DNA from: JAFEDN01 sp963832945
Lineage (GTDB): Bacteria; Pseudomonadota; Gammaproteobacteria; Coxiellales; Coxiellaceae
Assembly: GCA_963832945.1 (NCBI GenBank)
Contig: CAWHVV010000007.1
Span: 651,432-715,431, forward strand
Direction of reading: 5' to 3'
Length of the DNA: 64,000 bases
The notes beneath the pieces were generated by a model that searched no databases, was not told where the DNA came from, and worked only from the letters and a program-made list of their open reading frames with translations. The position numbers and the translations under genes were made by a program. Numbering within the stretch: position 1 is the first letter of the stretch; each line of letters opens with the position of its first letter. Below, piece after piece: positions 35,117 to 47,700 of the stretch.

Positions 35117-35761
35117 CTAACCAATAGGTGACACAACATCTAGTCCTTTGAGCATGCGAAATTCCGATAGCATGTATTTAAAATTTCTTTCTTCCATATC
35201 AACTATTGTTCTCGTATTTTTTTCTTTTTCTGTTTTGCTTAAAGTAGGCCAAGGTGGTGAATCACGTATAAATTGACGCTTTTCTTCTACTATTTTTAAT
35301 GCATATCCAAGACCTTTTTCTATTAAAAAATTTTTCCCCTCTCCGTTTAGCTGCTTCCATTTGTGAAAGGTTATTTCTTTTATATCCATTTCTACAACCT
35401 CATAGGGATAAATGGGAGTCCAGGAAGCCATGTGATATGGTGATAGGCATTTAGGACAATTAGGATGTTTATCCATAAAATAAAGTTTTCCTTGAGGAGA
35501 AAGGTCACATACTAGAGTAAACATAATATGAAATATCTCCGCTATTTCATTTTTATTTTTATTTTTTAACTTCTTATTTTTTTTTAATAATGAAGAAAAT
35601 TCGTCAAATTCTTTCGCTTTAAACGCATTTAAATAGACTAATTCATCTATTTCGCTCTTCATTATAAATTCTCCATACGAATGTTCACCTATCAAATTGT
35701 ACGTATAAAAAATATGTCCGCATTGGCATGTATACTCATATTTAAATAACGATATTATCAT
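35117..35761 (-). CDS. Candidate immunity / zinc-binding protein next to the RHS toxin
   Basis: 214 residues; starts 10 bp after the stop of the RHS gene, so co-translated or nearly so. Two cysteine pairs at CQCGHIFYTY (near residue 12) and CPKCLSPYH (around residue 100) are widely spaced and could hold one zinc. The middle is helical and Lys-rich; no catalytic motif. Proteins immediately downstream of RHS toxin tips are usually immunity proteins, so this is the best positional candidate. It could instead be a second immunity gene for an earlier tip. Confidence 0.5.
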   Translation of the reverse strand: MIISLFKYEYTCQCGHIFYTYNLIGEHSYGEFIMKSEIDELVYLNAFKAKEFDEFSSLLKKNKKLKNKNKNEIAEIFHIMFTLVCDLSPQGKLYFMDKHPNCPKCLSPYHMASWTPIYPYEVVEMDIKEITFHKWKQLNGEGKNFLIEKGLGYALKIVEEKRQFIRDSPPWPTLSKTEKEKNTRTIVDMEERNFKYMLSEFRMLKGLDVVSPIG

Positions 35762-35771
35762 TTATTTTTCC

Positions 35772-38700
35772 TCAGTTTTGAAAAGATGGCGTTAGCGAAG
35801 GTTCAAATGCTGGAGTCACAATTCTTGGTGCTGGCACAATCATCTGTGGTGTTAAAATATTTTCAAAATTATTAAATATAACATAATTTGCTCCCGGACC
35901 TCTTTCTGAATTATAGCGAATAACATTGTATCCACTCTCTTGAGCCCTCAATCCAATTAGTCTGATGTCATTAGTAATCTTTCCTCCACTATAATTCCAG
36001 ACATCTGCAATTATTGGATCTGTCAAATCCAATAAATTAGTGGTATTTAAGTTAAAATTATAGCGAATCGTATTAGTTGCGTTCCTACCATAATGCTGTA
36101 ATTCTAGCAAAGTCGTTTCAGGTTGGGCAGATAGATACATTCCTTGTCCAAAACGATTATCTACACTTGATTGGGATATGTCTATACCACTCAAAACACT
36201 TTGACCATTTTTGGCTGAAGTAACACTGTGGTACAAATCTAATGTTGAAGAATCTCCACGAAATATACCGAAGCCTTTGCCCCACAAGCTGCTAAGTTCT
36301 CCGCTAAACATATCCAAACCTTTCGATACGGGACCCATAACTTCTCCCATAAAAAAGGATGCTGAGTTGAGGCCAGACAAGGTTCGTTCCCATCCCGAAA
36401 GCGGGCGGTTATTTTGTAGTATATCCGTCCCCCACAGAGCATTAGTACCGCTCACCAAGGGATTCATCTCAGCAGTAGATAATAAGTAAGAATGTAATTT
36501 TCCTAATCCTCCTTCGGCGGCTTGCAGCATAAAGAGAGCTGATTTGCCCATCCAATTGCCCTGGTTGCCATAAATCCATTGAGCAAGTGAAGACGAAACA
36601 GTGGGAGTCGAAGCAGGCGCGATACCGGGTAAAGTCATGCCCGGGAAATTATCGTTCAGGAATTTCTGTTCGTTGAGCAGTAATCCTAATTGAAATTGTT
36701 TATTGATCGCATCGCTGACAGTGACGTAGTTATTCGGCGGGGCAACCGAGGGGTCGGATTTGGCGGCAACCGATTTCGGGGCCTGGGCGGTTCCGGTGGA
36801 TTTGGCGCCAGGATCGGTAAAATCCGTGGCATAGTCCGACCACGCCAGGTCGAATACTCCCGACTTGTCTTCTCCGCTTTGGTACGAGATTTGGCCTTTG
36901 GCGTCTTGCAGGCTTCGATGATAATCCATGGAAGCAGAATCCGAAGTGGCCCCATGTTCGACTCCTCCCAGGTCAATGGGCTTGATGTTGCTTTGCAGCC
37001 AGTTTCCGGTTTGTGTGCCGATGAAGGAGCCTAACGCCTGACCCAGGGCGTCTTCAAGATTGGGTTTGCCACCCATAATCGCACTGCCCAAATAGGCATT
37101 GGCATAAGCATCCGCAAAATCATCCATCAGGGCATTGATGATCAGATCACCCGTCTTCGACCGGGGGATGTGCAACGGTAGGTGTTCATTCAGTGGGGTA
37201 TCGACCAGGCAGGTCGCCATTGAGAATAACGTCTGACGGATGTCCAGGCGACGTCTCAGGCCAGTCGCAATTTCAATCAACTGGCTGGACAGATCGCTGG
37301 CTCCGGCAGCCGCCGCCTGACTCACCAGCTTGAGGAACTCCCCCGAATCTTTAAATGCCACACTCATGCCAAAAAACGCCCCTGCCGCCAGGCCCGTTTC
37401 GATAATGCTTTGAATCGAAAATTGCTTTAAAACCCCTATGCCCACCGCCACGGCTTGCGCCCCGGCGTCAATCGCCGCCGCCGTGACCGCTACTAATAAA
37501 CTATGGGCGACTAGCGCCAGGCCCGGAGCCGCCGGCGGAAACATCGCTGAGGCCGCAATCGTGGCCACCACCGAAATCGCTACCATGATCAGGGTCTGCA
37601 CACAACTGTGTTTGTGCCGCGGCGGCTGTTTAAACTTTAAATACGGATACAAATTCCCGTAAATAATATCGTGCAACTGGATATCCGTCGGCACGTTATT
37701 GGACTTGTTCCGCATCGGCACGTAGGGCGGCAGGGTCAGCACATCACACACCGATGGCTGGGTGGCCTCCAGGCCATAACCATTTTTCTCGGCAATTTGT
37801 GGGCCAAAACCGCCGTCACCATATTGGCTCTGCGCGATACTGGCAAACGTGTCACCCGGCTTGACCGTATAACGATCGGGCGTATTCCATTCATCCACTT
37901 TGGTGATGGGGGCAACAAATTCACCTTCGTCGTTGTAATTGCCGTAATTCCCGCCCCGGTAACGGCGTTGCGAATAATGGTCCCGGGTGCTGTGCACGTG
38001 CTGGGCATAGGCTTTCACCGGTTGCACCACTTTCAGTTCGTGGTATGGATTGCCTAAATTAAAGTGCCCGTAACGCCCCGAATTGCGAATGCCTTCAAAA
38101 CGCAGTTTCATCCCGCCGCCTAACAGCTTCGGACCCTCCCCCAGCACACTTTGCGGCATCTGCTTGACAGTATACGAACTCAAATAATTATTATGAATGT
38201 CGTAAAAATAATAATCGAACTCATTACCAAAATCGTCGATCTTGCTGGTGTCCGTGGGAAATTGAATTTTTTCAAATACCGTGCCGTCATACGACGTCAG
38301 GAAATACACCGATAACTTGCCGCCACTCTTGTCATCATCATCGTCGGGATCGCTGTCGTCCGCTCCCACTTTCCCCTGCATTGCGCCGTTGGCGTTGTAA
38401 TAGGCCTGGCTTTGCGTGTAAACCTGCCCATATTTATCCGAGGTCCAGCCCTGAATCAGCGACTGCTCATAACTGTCTTCAAAAACCACGTTATAAAAAC
38501 TCAAACCATAAGAAACATCATCACTGCCGTCGCTGGGATGATGCACCGTGCTTTGCGAAACAATCAAATCATAAGCATCCGGCGCCAGACCGGTTTGGTC
38601 CGTGCCGTCTTTGTTGGAGGAGGTCTGTGCTGTTTGAAATAAATCCGCGTCGCACAGCATCGTGGTGGTTTCGTCTTTGTCATCAGGTGTGCCCACCTTC

Positions 38701-41700
38701 TGGGTAAAAGAACGATATCCCGCAGGATGATAATGATGGGTCGTTAAAGAACCGTCGGTATCCCGGATTTGAGCAATGTTGCCGTCAGACCAATAACTGA
38801 TATTTCGAACGCCGCTTTGCGTCACTTCCTGCCAGCGCAGCCCCTGAGAGTAAGTAATGAATATACTGGAGGGCTTGGTCAGCATCACCGTTTTTCCCTT
38901 CCAGCCGCAATCCACCGACGTCGGGCGATCGGCGGCGTCATATAAATACACATTGTCGTCGCTTTGAATCGTGGTCCTGCCCTGCTTCACCTGGGCAATG
39001 CGTCGCCGGCGGTTGCCATTGCGATCATATTGGGTGATGCCGGTCAGCATGGTGTCGAAAAAATTAGTCTCTCGACCCAGCGCATCCAGGGTGGAAGTAA
39101 ACTGGCGCACGCTGGAGGAAGAAATACCCAGGGTCGAGACTTTTTTCATGACCAGGCGGTCTTCGCTGTCGTAATCCATGATGGTCTGGTACGACTGCGC
39201 ATAATCATCCACTTCGATCAGACGCCCGGCGTCAAAAATAAAGCGCAGGTTTTGTCCCGGAGTCGGATAACTGGTGTTTAACTGGTAAATCGTCAACGCC
39301 TTATCGGAATTGTAACTGCCCACCAGGAGGGCGTTTTGGCCCCGGTTGCCGCCTATCGATGAACGTGAGGTCACCTGCAATTTGTAATCATAAGCATAAG
39401 TGAACTGCGCCCCACCCAGGTCCGCATAGCGGGCCATGACGCTGAAATAACCCAAAACCGGATCGGGTGTCCATCGCTGGGAAGCACCATTGGGCAGCAA
39501 TTCGAACAGCTTTTGATGATTGCGGTCCCATTGGGTAGTAATCCTTCCGCCTTTGGGGCGGACGGTGACGCTGACATTGCCGTTAATATCGTGCAACCAT
39601 CGGGTGATGTAGCCGGCAGGGTCCTGCTGGCGAACCCGTTGATCTTTTTCATCGTAATCTAAAACCGTGGTGAGCGGCCGGCCCAGATCATTTTGCGGAT
39701 CGTTATTCGGCAGGGTTTGCTGCACGATATTGCCTTTGGGATCAAACACGCGCTGGGTCGCTAATCCACGAGGGTCATAAGTGGTCACTTCGCGGCCAAA
39801 ACCGTCGCGCACATAACGCCGGTAACACAAACCGTCGCCCTGGTAAATCGCTACCACCCGATTCTGTTCATTGCGCACAATGCCTTCGCTGTTGCCGGCG
39901 GGTTGAGTGCTCCCAATTTCAATCCCGTCAACATTACGGCGAGTGTAAGTCACGCCCTGGAAGGTTGGAATTTCCAGTCCGTCGGCTTCCACCGCCAGCA
40001 CCGGCGGGTCTTTTTGCAACGTTTGCTGGTTCAGGTCGTTAAACTCATAGGATGTCATTTGATTTAACGTATTGACAATCGCCACTTTATTATCAAACAC
40101 ATCCAGATAAAATTGCCGCCGCCGCTGCGAAGGCTGGGCTTTGCTCGATAGTTTGGACTCCGGCGGTGCCATACTCGCGTCAAACACCTGCGCGCCCAAA
40201 TTGATGGTGAATACATAGGGATGGCTTTGATCACCGTGCGGCAGAATAAACGGATAGTTTCCCGCAGGTAAACTGGTGACATTCAGCACCAGGCCTTCAA
40301 TAGTGACGCCGAGACTTTGCATATCCCGCCAGGCCGCCTGTAAATTTTGGGAGACGTCCTTGAATTGAATCAGCGGCGGGTCTTTTAAATCTTTCATCGC
40401 GCTGCCGCGCAAATACAAAATCCGGTGTGGCGCAAAATTGACGGTCTGCGCTTTGAGCGTGGGCTTTCGGCTCAACAGGATGAAATCATCGATCTCTTCT
40501 TCAATTTCGATTTTATGTTCTTTAATCTCAAACCAGTCATCGGATTTGCGTGTTTTTTTAGATTTGACGGATGGGTTCACCGATTTAACAGGAACATCAT
40601 TCAGGTATAAGGGGACCACCTCGTCTTTGCTGATCAATAAACTCAAACTCATTGTTTTGACCTGGGAAACACGCTCATCAAAATTCACCTTTGAATCCGA
40701 AGGATCGACCGTTACATTGAGAGATTGAGGTTGATCGGTGTCATCCACATAATCACATTGCAATTGCACCGGTGTTTTTTGAAAATCCAGAGGCAAACTG
40801 TCCCATAACACCAAGGTGGCTGCCTGCTCGGTTGTAAATAGCAATTGGGCAGTCGCTGGAATTTCACGCGACAACACATCTTCTTCCGTGGGCGCGATCG
40901 AGGTATTGATGGTAAACACCGGCGTGGGTTGCCCCACTACTCCACTGCCATTCACCGGTTTTGCCTGATAGCGTCCGGAGACAATACCGTCTAAATCCAC
41001 ACTCCTCTGATAAACACCAGTCGTTTGCACCGGATAACGTTTGACTAACTCACCCCCTTCATCCATAAGGTCAATGGCGGTGATATTGGTCACAGCACCC
41101 GTTAATAGTAAGACGTGATCATTTTTAACGTTGGGTACGATGACGGTAGTTTTATCGTTATTGTCTGTCGCAAAATTCACGCGCCCGTAGGCGAAATACA
41201 ACAAAGTGCTCCCCGGTTTCCCCGTGCTGGGGTCAATGAGAAAGTAATTGATTTGCATGTCGTAAATGCCGGTTTGTTCTGCGCTGACATCCACTCCGGC
41301 GCGCGAAGAGGTTGAATCCATCGTAATTTTTAACTCGGCTTTTTGGCCTTCCTGACCGGCGGGATAAATCCAGAATACCGGATCGGCGTTGAGCATGCTG
41401 GACGCCGCCCAGGATAAATTGGTTTTTCCCAATTCGGGATAGAGATTGCCGGCTAAAAATTCCAAAGGGATAAACTGCGGTTGTGACGCAGACCCGGCCA
41501 TATACGCCGGTAAAATCTGCGCCATGGCCCTCCCTAACGGGTCTCTCGGAGTTTGGGTATTTTCAATGTCCGAATAAGCTTTCTGCAATAAACCAGGCCA
41601 ATCGGCGGCAGTCACTACACTCAGATCCATCGTTGCCGAGGTGAGAACGGCGGTTTCCGCACCGCTTAAATCATAAAAATGCACCATCGGTGATTTTTGA

Positions 41701-44700
41701 TCGTTGGTGCTGGTCAGGCGCCCGGCATTATCGTAATCCCGGTACACCGGCCATTGCGAGGTCGAGCGCGCAGGCGTGGATTTGAGTTTGGAGGGAGTTG
41801 TTTTCAGCTCATGCTTCAGCTCACCCGGGCCGTCCGCAGTGGTCTCTCCAAAAGCGTTATGCTGGAAGTCCGTCAACTGCTGGGTGGCATTGTCGCGCCG
41901 CGAATCAATCAGGACAGGGCGATTCAATAAATCATAACTTTGGCGCTTTTCATCCACGTGGACACTTTCGCCGTAATTGGTGAGCCGCTGGTAGCTTCGG
42001 GCCAATTCTCCAATAGGAGTGTAGGTCTTCGATTCGAGAACATGATTGGCATTTTGTTTGGCGCTTTCTTTGCCGCGATTGTCCATTAACAGAATTTCGA
42101 TAGCGTCATTTTTTTCGTCCGGAGTCAAAGGAGCGGGAAAGACATCCGGGTTGATCATTGGGCTGGAAGCGCCGTGTAAAAAAGCCGTTTTGCGCACCCG
42201 CTGACCGTGAGCGTTAATGTCGTAATACACCAGGGGCGTGATGCGAATCGTCTGGTTTTTAGCGTCCTGAGTCGTGAAAGTCACGCCTGTTTCCGCTATT
42301 GGCAACCCGATTTCATTGTAGTACGTGCAGGTTTGCGGCGGAGTTTGACCGGAAGAATACTCGTGGGTCACCAAAGTCTTTAAGCCCCGGGAATCGTAGG
42401 TCATGGATTCTGTTAAATCCATGCGGGTGCGTGAAAAGCCGGGAACATTGCCGGTCCCGAGGGTCAAGCTATCCCGCTCTACGTTGACCCGGGTGATGAA
42501 CACTTTCGATCCCCGCAGGTCATATGTGTAACGCCGGGTTCGATCCTGGGGAGAGACGTTCGTACTTAAAAAACTGTCTAATTGCTCCAGGGTCATTGCG
42601 CCAGGATTGATGTCAAAATATCCCGCGTAATCGGTGGACTGCATTTTTTGATTGAAACTGCTGTAAAAAGTGCGTTTGACGCGAAAACTGACTTTGGAGT
42701 CGGGCGTGGCTTGCACCGCTTCCGCTGACGCCACCAGATTATTTTGGCCGTCAAACCATTGGTATTTTTGACTCCACACTTCCGGTGTTACGCTGATCAG
42801 TTTCGAAATGAGCGCGGGACGTCTTAAACTGTCGTATTGCCGGTTCACCTGGGAATAAAAAATTCCAGTAGATTGAGTGGGCGGATAGTAATAAAATAAA
42901 ACACCTTTTAAATCTTTGATTGTCGCACCGGGTGAAGGTTTAGTAATTCCTGTGATGGTGGAAACGGCGTCGCCGCTTAAATTACGATCATAAAAAGTGT
43001 AACGATCCTGCGCGCTTTCTTTTAAATTGCTTAAAACCACGGATAAAGGAATGCCTGAGGCAGCATAGGTATCCAAATTAATATTCAGCGGTGTGGCGTA
43101 TTCCGCTTTGAGCACCACTTCTTTAAAATTATTGCGTTGATAACCCACTACATATCCCAGGGCGCTGACTTCAAAACGCACTCTTCCTAATGAGTCATAC
43201 ACCCAAAATTTCATGGCGTTTTGTTCATCAATCTGAACGGATTTTTTCAGTTTGACGTTAAAAACCGTGGTCTTGACTAAATTCTTTCGGGTGACCGGTC
43301 TCACGGTCAATTGTGCCGTTTGAGACGGGTCGTCGACTTCCCCATTTGGGACCGTGATGCTTTGTTCCTGGTTATTGATAGAAAAACTGGTGGTTGCCAC
43401 ACGCGCCTGATCCCCCTCTGCATCCACGGTTTTTTTGACTAAATTGTTGACGCCATCGTATTCATTCACTGTTTTTACGGATCGCTTTTGTGAACTGACC
43501 TGCAGGGATTCATCACTTTGGGTCACGCTGAGAAATGTGAATTCAGGCGTCAGTTCAGTCGTTAAGCGTTTGGCCTTATCGTAGGTTTTCAACCAAACCT
43601 GGCCCGACCGGTCAGTTCGGCGGGTGATATTGTCCAGGGCATCGCGTTGATAACTTTCTGAATGGCCCAACTCGTCTGTGGTTTCGACCCGGCGGTTGCC
43701 GTTATCGAAAGATTGATAAGTGACGCGATCCTCTTTACCGGGTTTTAGTTCCAGCAATTGTTTTTTTAACGAATTATAATCCTTAAAAGTCATCGGGTTT
43801 TGATAACAAATCTCCGAAGTTTTGTTGCCCACCTCATCGTGAACGTATTGTTTTACCGAACAGGCCGTCCCCAGGCTGGTTTTCACCACAAAATCGGCTT
43901 TGTTAAATACATTAAATACCGAGCAACGCACCTGATCCTGGCTGGGATCGGCAATATTTTCCGCCACATAAGTCGTCATTTCCTCTAAATTCATTTCGCT
44001 AACGGTCTTGGGATTGACCAGGGCGGCGTATTGAATTCGAGTGATGACTCGCCCCAATTCATCGAAGCGGGATTCGGAAAGCACCCCGCAAGCGTCCCAG
44101 GTAAAACGCTCCTGCCCTGCTCCATCCGTCAAATAAAATTGATAACGATCGTCCGGATCAGTATGTTGGGCCATCAATGCCACGACACCAGGAGTTTTCC
44201 AGGTCGTAATCCCACTCACGTTGACGGTTTGTGAGTAAGTGCGAATCCAGGCCTTGCGACTAGCGCCGTTATAAGCCGTTTCCACTACTAAACCTTGTGG
44301 CGAACCGAGATCCGGATCCTGATTGATGCTGATTTTGAATTGTTCCCGTTTATTGGCATCATAAAAATAGTAGTTCAAAGTGTCCTGATTACTGATTTTG
44401 GCGGCGACCAGATTTTCGATTTGTTCTAAAGTAGTATCATCAGTAATACCGGCGAGTTCCGTCGCTGTCAACGCCGTAGCGTAAACGCGAGACATGGATT
44501 TGAGTTCGAGATCGTTGTATTGAAATTCGATCACCCCACCATTAGCGTCAATTCCAAAACGTTTGTGCCGCAAAGCGTCTCTGAATAAGTAAGTCGGTCG
44601 ATTGAGAGCGTCATAATGGCGACTCACTTCTCCGACCTTATCCAGTGTGGAGCGGGTCGTTAACCGCAAAGCCTGACTGCCTTCAGGATCAATGATTTTA

Positions 44701-47700
44701 CCGGTGGAACGATTGAAGCCGTCCTGCTGGAAACTCACGACATATTGTGCGCCGTTTTTATCGTCTCCCTGGCTGGAACTGATTTTTGTGCCAAAACCGT
44801 TGTAAGCCCAGCTTTCCGTCAGCATCAGCCCCGAGGAGGCAGTGTCCCGAATTTTACCGGTCATTAAACTGCGCTGATTAAAACTTTGCAGGGAATGAAT
44901 CGAACGTGGATTGACTTCGGCAATCACACGGCCAAAAGTATCCGGGGTATAAGTTGTTATTAAGTGGGGGAATTCCTGACTTTGCTGGTCCTGCTGAATC
45001 AAATAGCTGTCCAGGTTATAGCTCCAGGCCGTTTTCACACCGATGGGGTCCACATGAAAAAGATGCTGTTTTTCTGAATCATATTGATCCTGCGTGATCA
45101 GGCCCAGTTCATTGGTGGACTGCACGATCAATCCAAAAGGCATGTGTTTCCAGGTTTGAGTTTCGTTCATGCCGTCCGTGCGCCGGACCTGCTCGACAAA
45201 TACGTTAGTCTCCTCTTCAATCTGGGTCCCGGTGATCGGTGGTTGGGTGCGTGTGGTGCGCTGACTTTGATTGTAAATAAGTTGGGTGGTTTGGTCTTCC
45301 GGGTCGCGATCGGTGAGCAATCGCTGACGGGCGTCAAACGTGCAGCGGTGACTGGTGATACCCAGTGCATCAATGACCATAGCCAGATTAGCTACCCGGT
45401 CGTAATCCTGTTGAGTCAATGCCCCGGCTTCATCGATTTGATCGGTAAGCTTTCCGTATAAATTTTCATATTTCTGCTGAAAAATCAGCATCTCATTGGA
45501 ATCGCTAATGCGGACGGTTTTAATCTCCTGGCTTCGATTATTAAACGTATGTTGCATGGTCAATATTCGCGTTTTATCCAACGGTTTTTGTTCCTGAATA
45601 ATTTCGCCAAAGCGGCTCCATTGGTAAGAAAAAATATATTGTTCCGGATCGGTATAACGGATTTTTTGGCTGAGTTTGTCGTAATCCCATTCTTCAATGA
45701 TGTCCTTCGAACCATTTTCAACCAATAATCGACTGACGCTGTCAGTGATAAAACCCCCATTCAATGGAGCCAAATTATCAGCAGAAATAGAATTAAAATA
45801 CTGACGTTGCGTAATGGTTTCCTGGAAAGAATTATAAAATTTTTGTCGTGCGACCCCCAGGGGTGTGATATTTAACACCGCTCTTCTTTCCGTATCGTAA
45901 TAAAAAATCGTGGTTCGATTTAACGTATCGGTGCTTTTAAGTTTTAAACCGGTGACGTCGTCATATTGGTCCCGCAGGGTGGAATTTTGCCAGAGCGCCT
46001 CGATTTGCTGTTGTTTTTGGTCCGGCGTTAATTTTTCGTCGGCCTGAATTTCCGCCATTTGTTGGCTAATGAATTCATTGGCGTATTGTACCGGATGTTC
46101 CCAGCCGTCATACCGGGTTTGCACCGTGCGGGTTTGATCGGGGTCTAAATTGCCATTGATATTGGATTTTCGCGCGTCATAGCGCCGCTTTAAGCAGATT
46201 TGACCCATATTGGTATATTGTGTGGCCCGCCCTGCTCCATCGGAGGTGACCACATTGGTCTCACGTTCCAGGGCGTCATAGTGATGATCCGTTAAGAAAT
46301 CTTCACTGTGGGGGGATGGTAATGGCGGAGGGGATATCGGATTTTTAAGCCAGTCGGTGCTGACTTTGTTGTAGTAAAGCAGTTTCTGAAAAATTTTTTC
46401 GCTGGCGTAAAACAGATTCGCTGTCAGAAAAGCTTCGGGATTAACTGAGTAAATCACCTGACCACGGGCGTTGTAAAAATAATAGGTCTGCGCATCTTGC
46501 CCGGGATTTGATTCAGGCCGCATGATGTTAAAATCAGTGGAACGCGTGGCGGTTCTGTTAGGGGTGCTGTAACCAGTTTTTTGCGAAATGCGACTACCGT
46601 TATCAATCCGGTATTCCGTCACCCAGCCATCGGGATCAATTTCTCCGATTTTAATATTGTCGTTATCGTAATAAGTGGAAGTACAGCGGTCCCTGCTCAG
46701 GTCCGGTGTTAATTCAATGAGTTGGCCGAATTTCAGTGCCTGCATTTGGGCGTCTGTTAAAGGATCTTTGTAGAGAATTGTGGCGATTTCCCGATCCAGG
46801 GTGTCATAACGCGTTTCCGTAGCCTGATTTTTGGCGTCGACTTCAAACCGTAATCGATGGGAATTGTCGTAAAAACGATAATGGTATCGATCTGCAGAAT
46901 CAGGTTTAATCAACGATTTCGTAGCATACCCCGGCATTTGATGCGTATCTAATTGGCTGACATCAATGAGGTTTTTATAATGAATTTCACACTTAAAATT
47001 ATGGACCCGATCAACCAGATATTCCGTCACTAATCCGGTAGTGCTGATGCCAAGCCCCAGATTATTATCGAGATAAAAACTTTGATAATGAGTGCTGCCG
47101 TCGGGATTATTAATCACCACAGGACGTCCCCCGATGTCACGGTTCCAGTGCGTGACTTGCGGCGAAGAATACCCATTCCCTTTGGGCACAGAAACTATTT
47201 GGTAAATCGCATCTCCCTGACCATCCAGTAGAGTTTTTTCCAGCCGAAGGTTGGGCTGGGTGACGGTCAGGGCATAAACTCCGGAATAGTTTTTTTCATC
47301 ATTGACTGAGTATTGAGTCAGAGTGGTGTTGTCACAGGCATCAATGGATGAAGTCACCCGCTCCAGTCCGTCCAAACGGCGATCGGTTTGTGCGGTGGAC
47401 AGGATGTTGTCCTTATCATCGCGTTCCAGTGTTTTTTCCTGATCGGTGCACTGACCGAAAATATCCCAAAAACGGTTGGTCTGACTCATGGCCGAATCCC
47501 GCACACCATTGCCTTTTTCATCCACGGATGTATAGCGGATTTTTTGAGCTTCCAATCCCTGAGTATTATAAGCGTACTCCGTCAGCATGATTTGTTGCGG
47601 ATTTTGCTGGTTTTTCCAGTTCTCCATCTGTTGAAAAGAAGGCGCCTGCGGAATGTCTTTTGAATCAAATAAAGCGGACCAATAAACCCGCCTGAATTGC

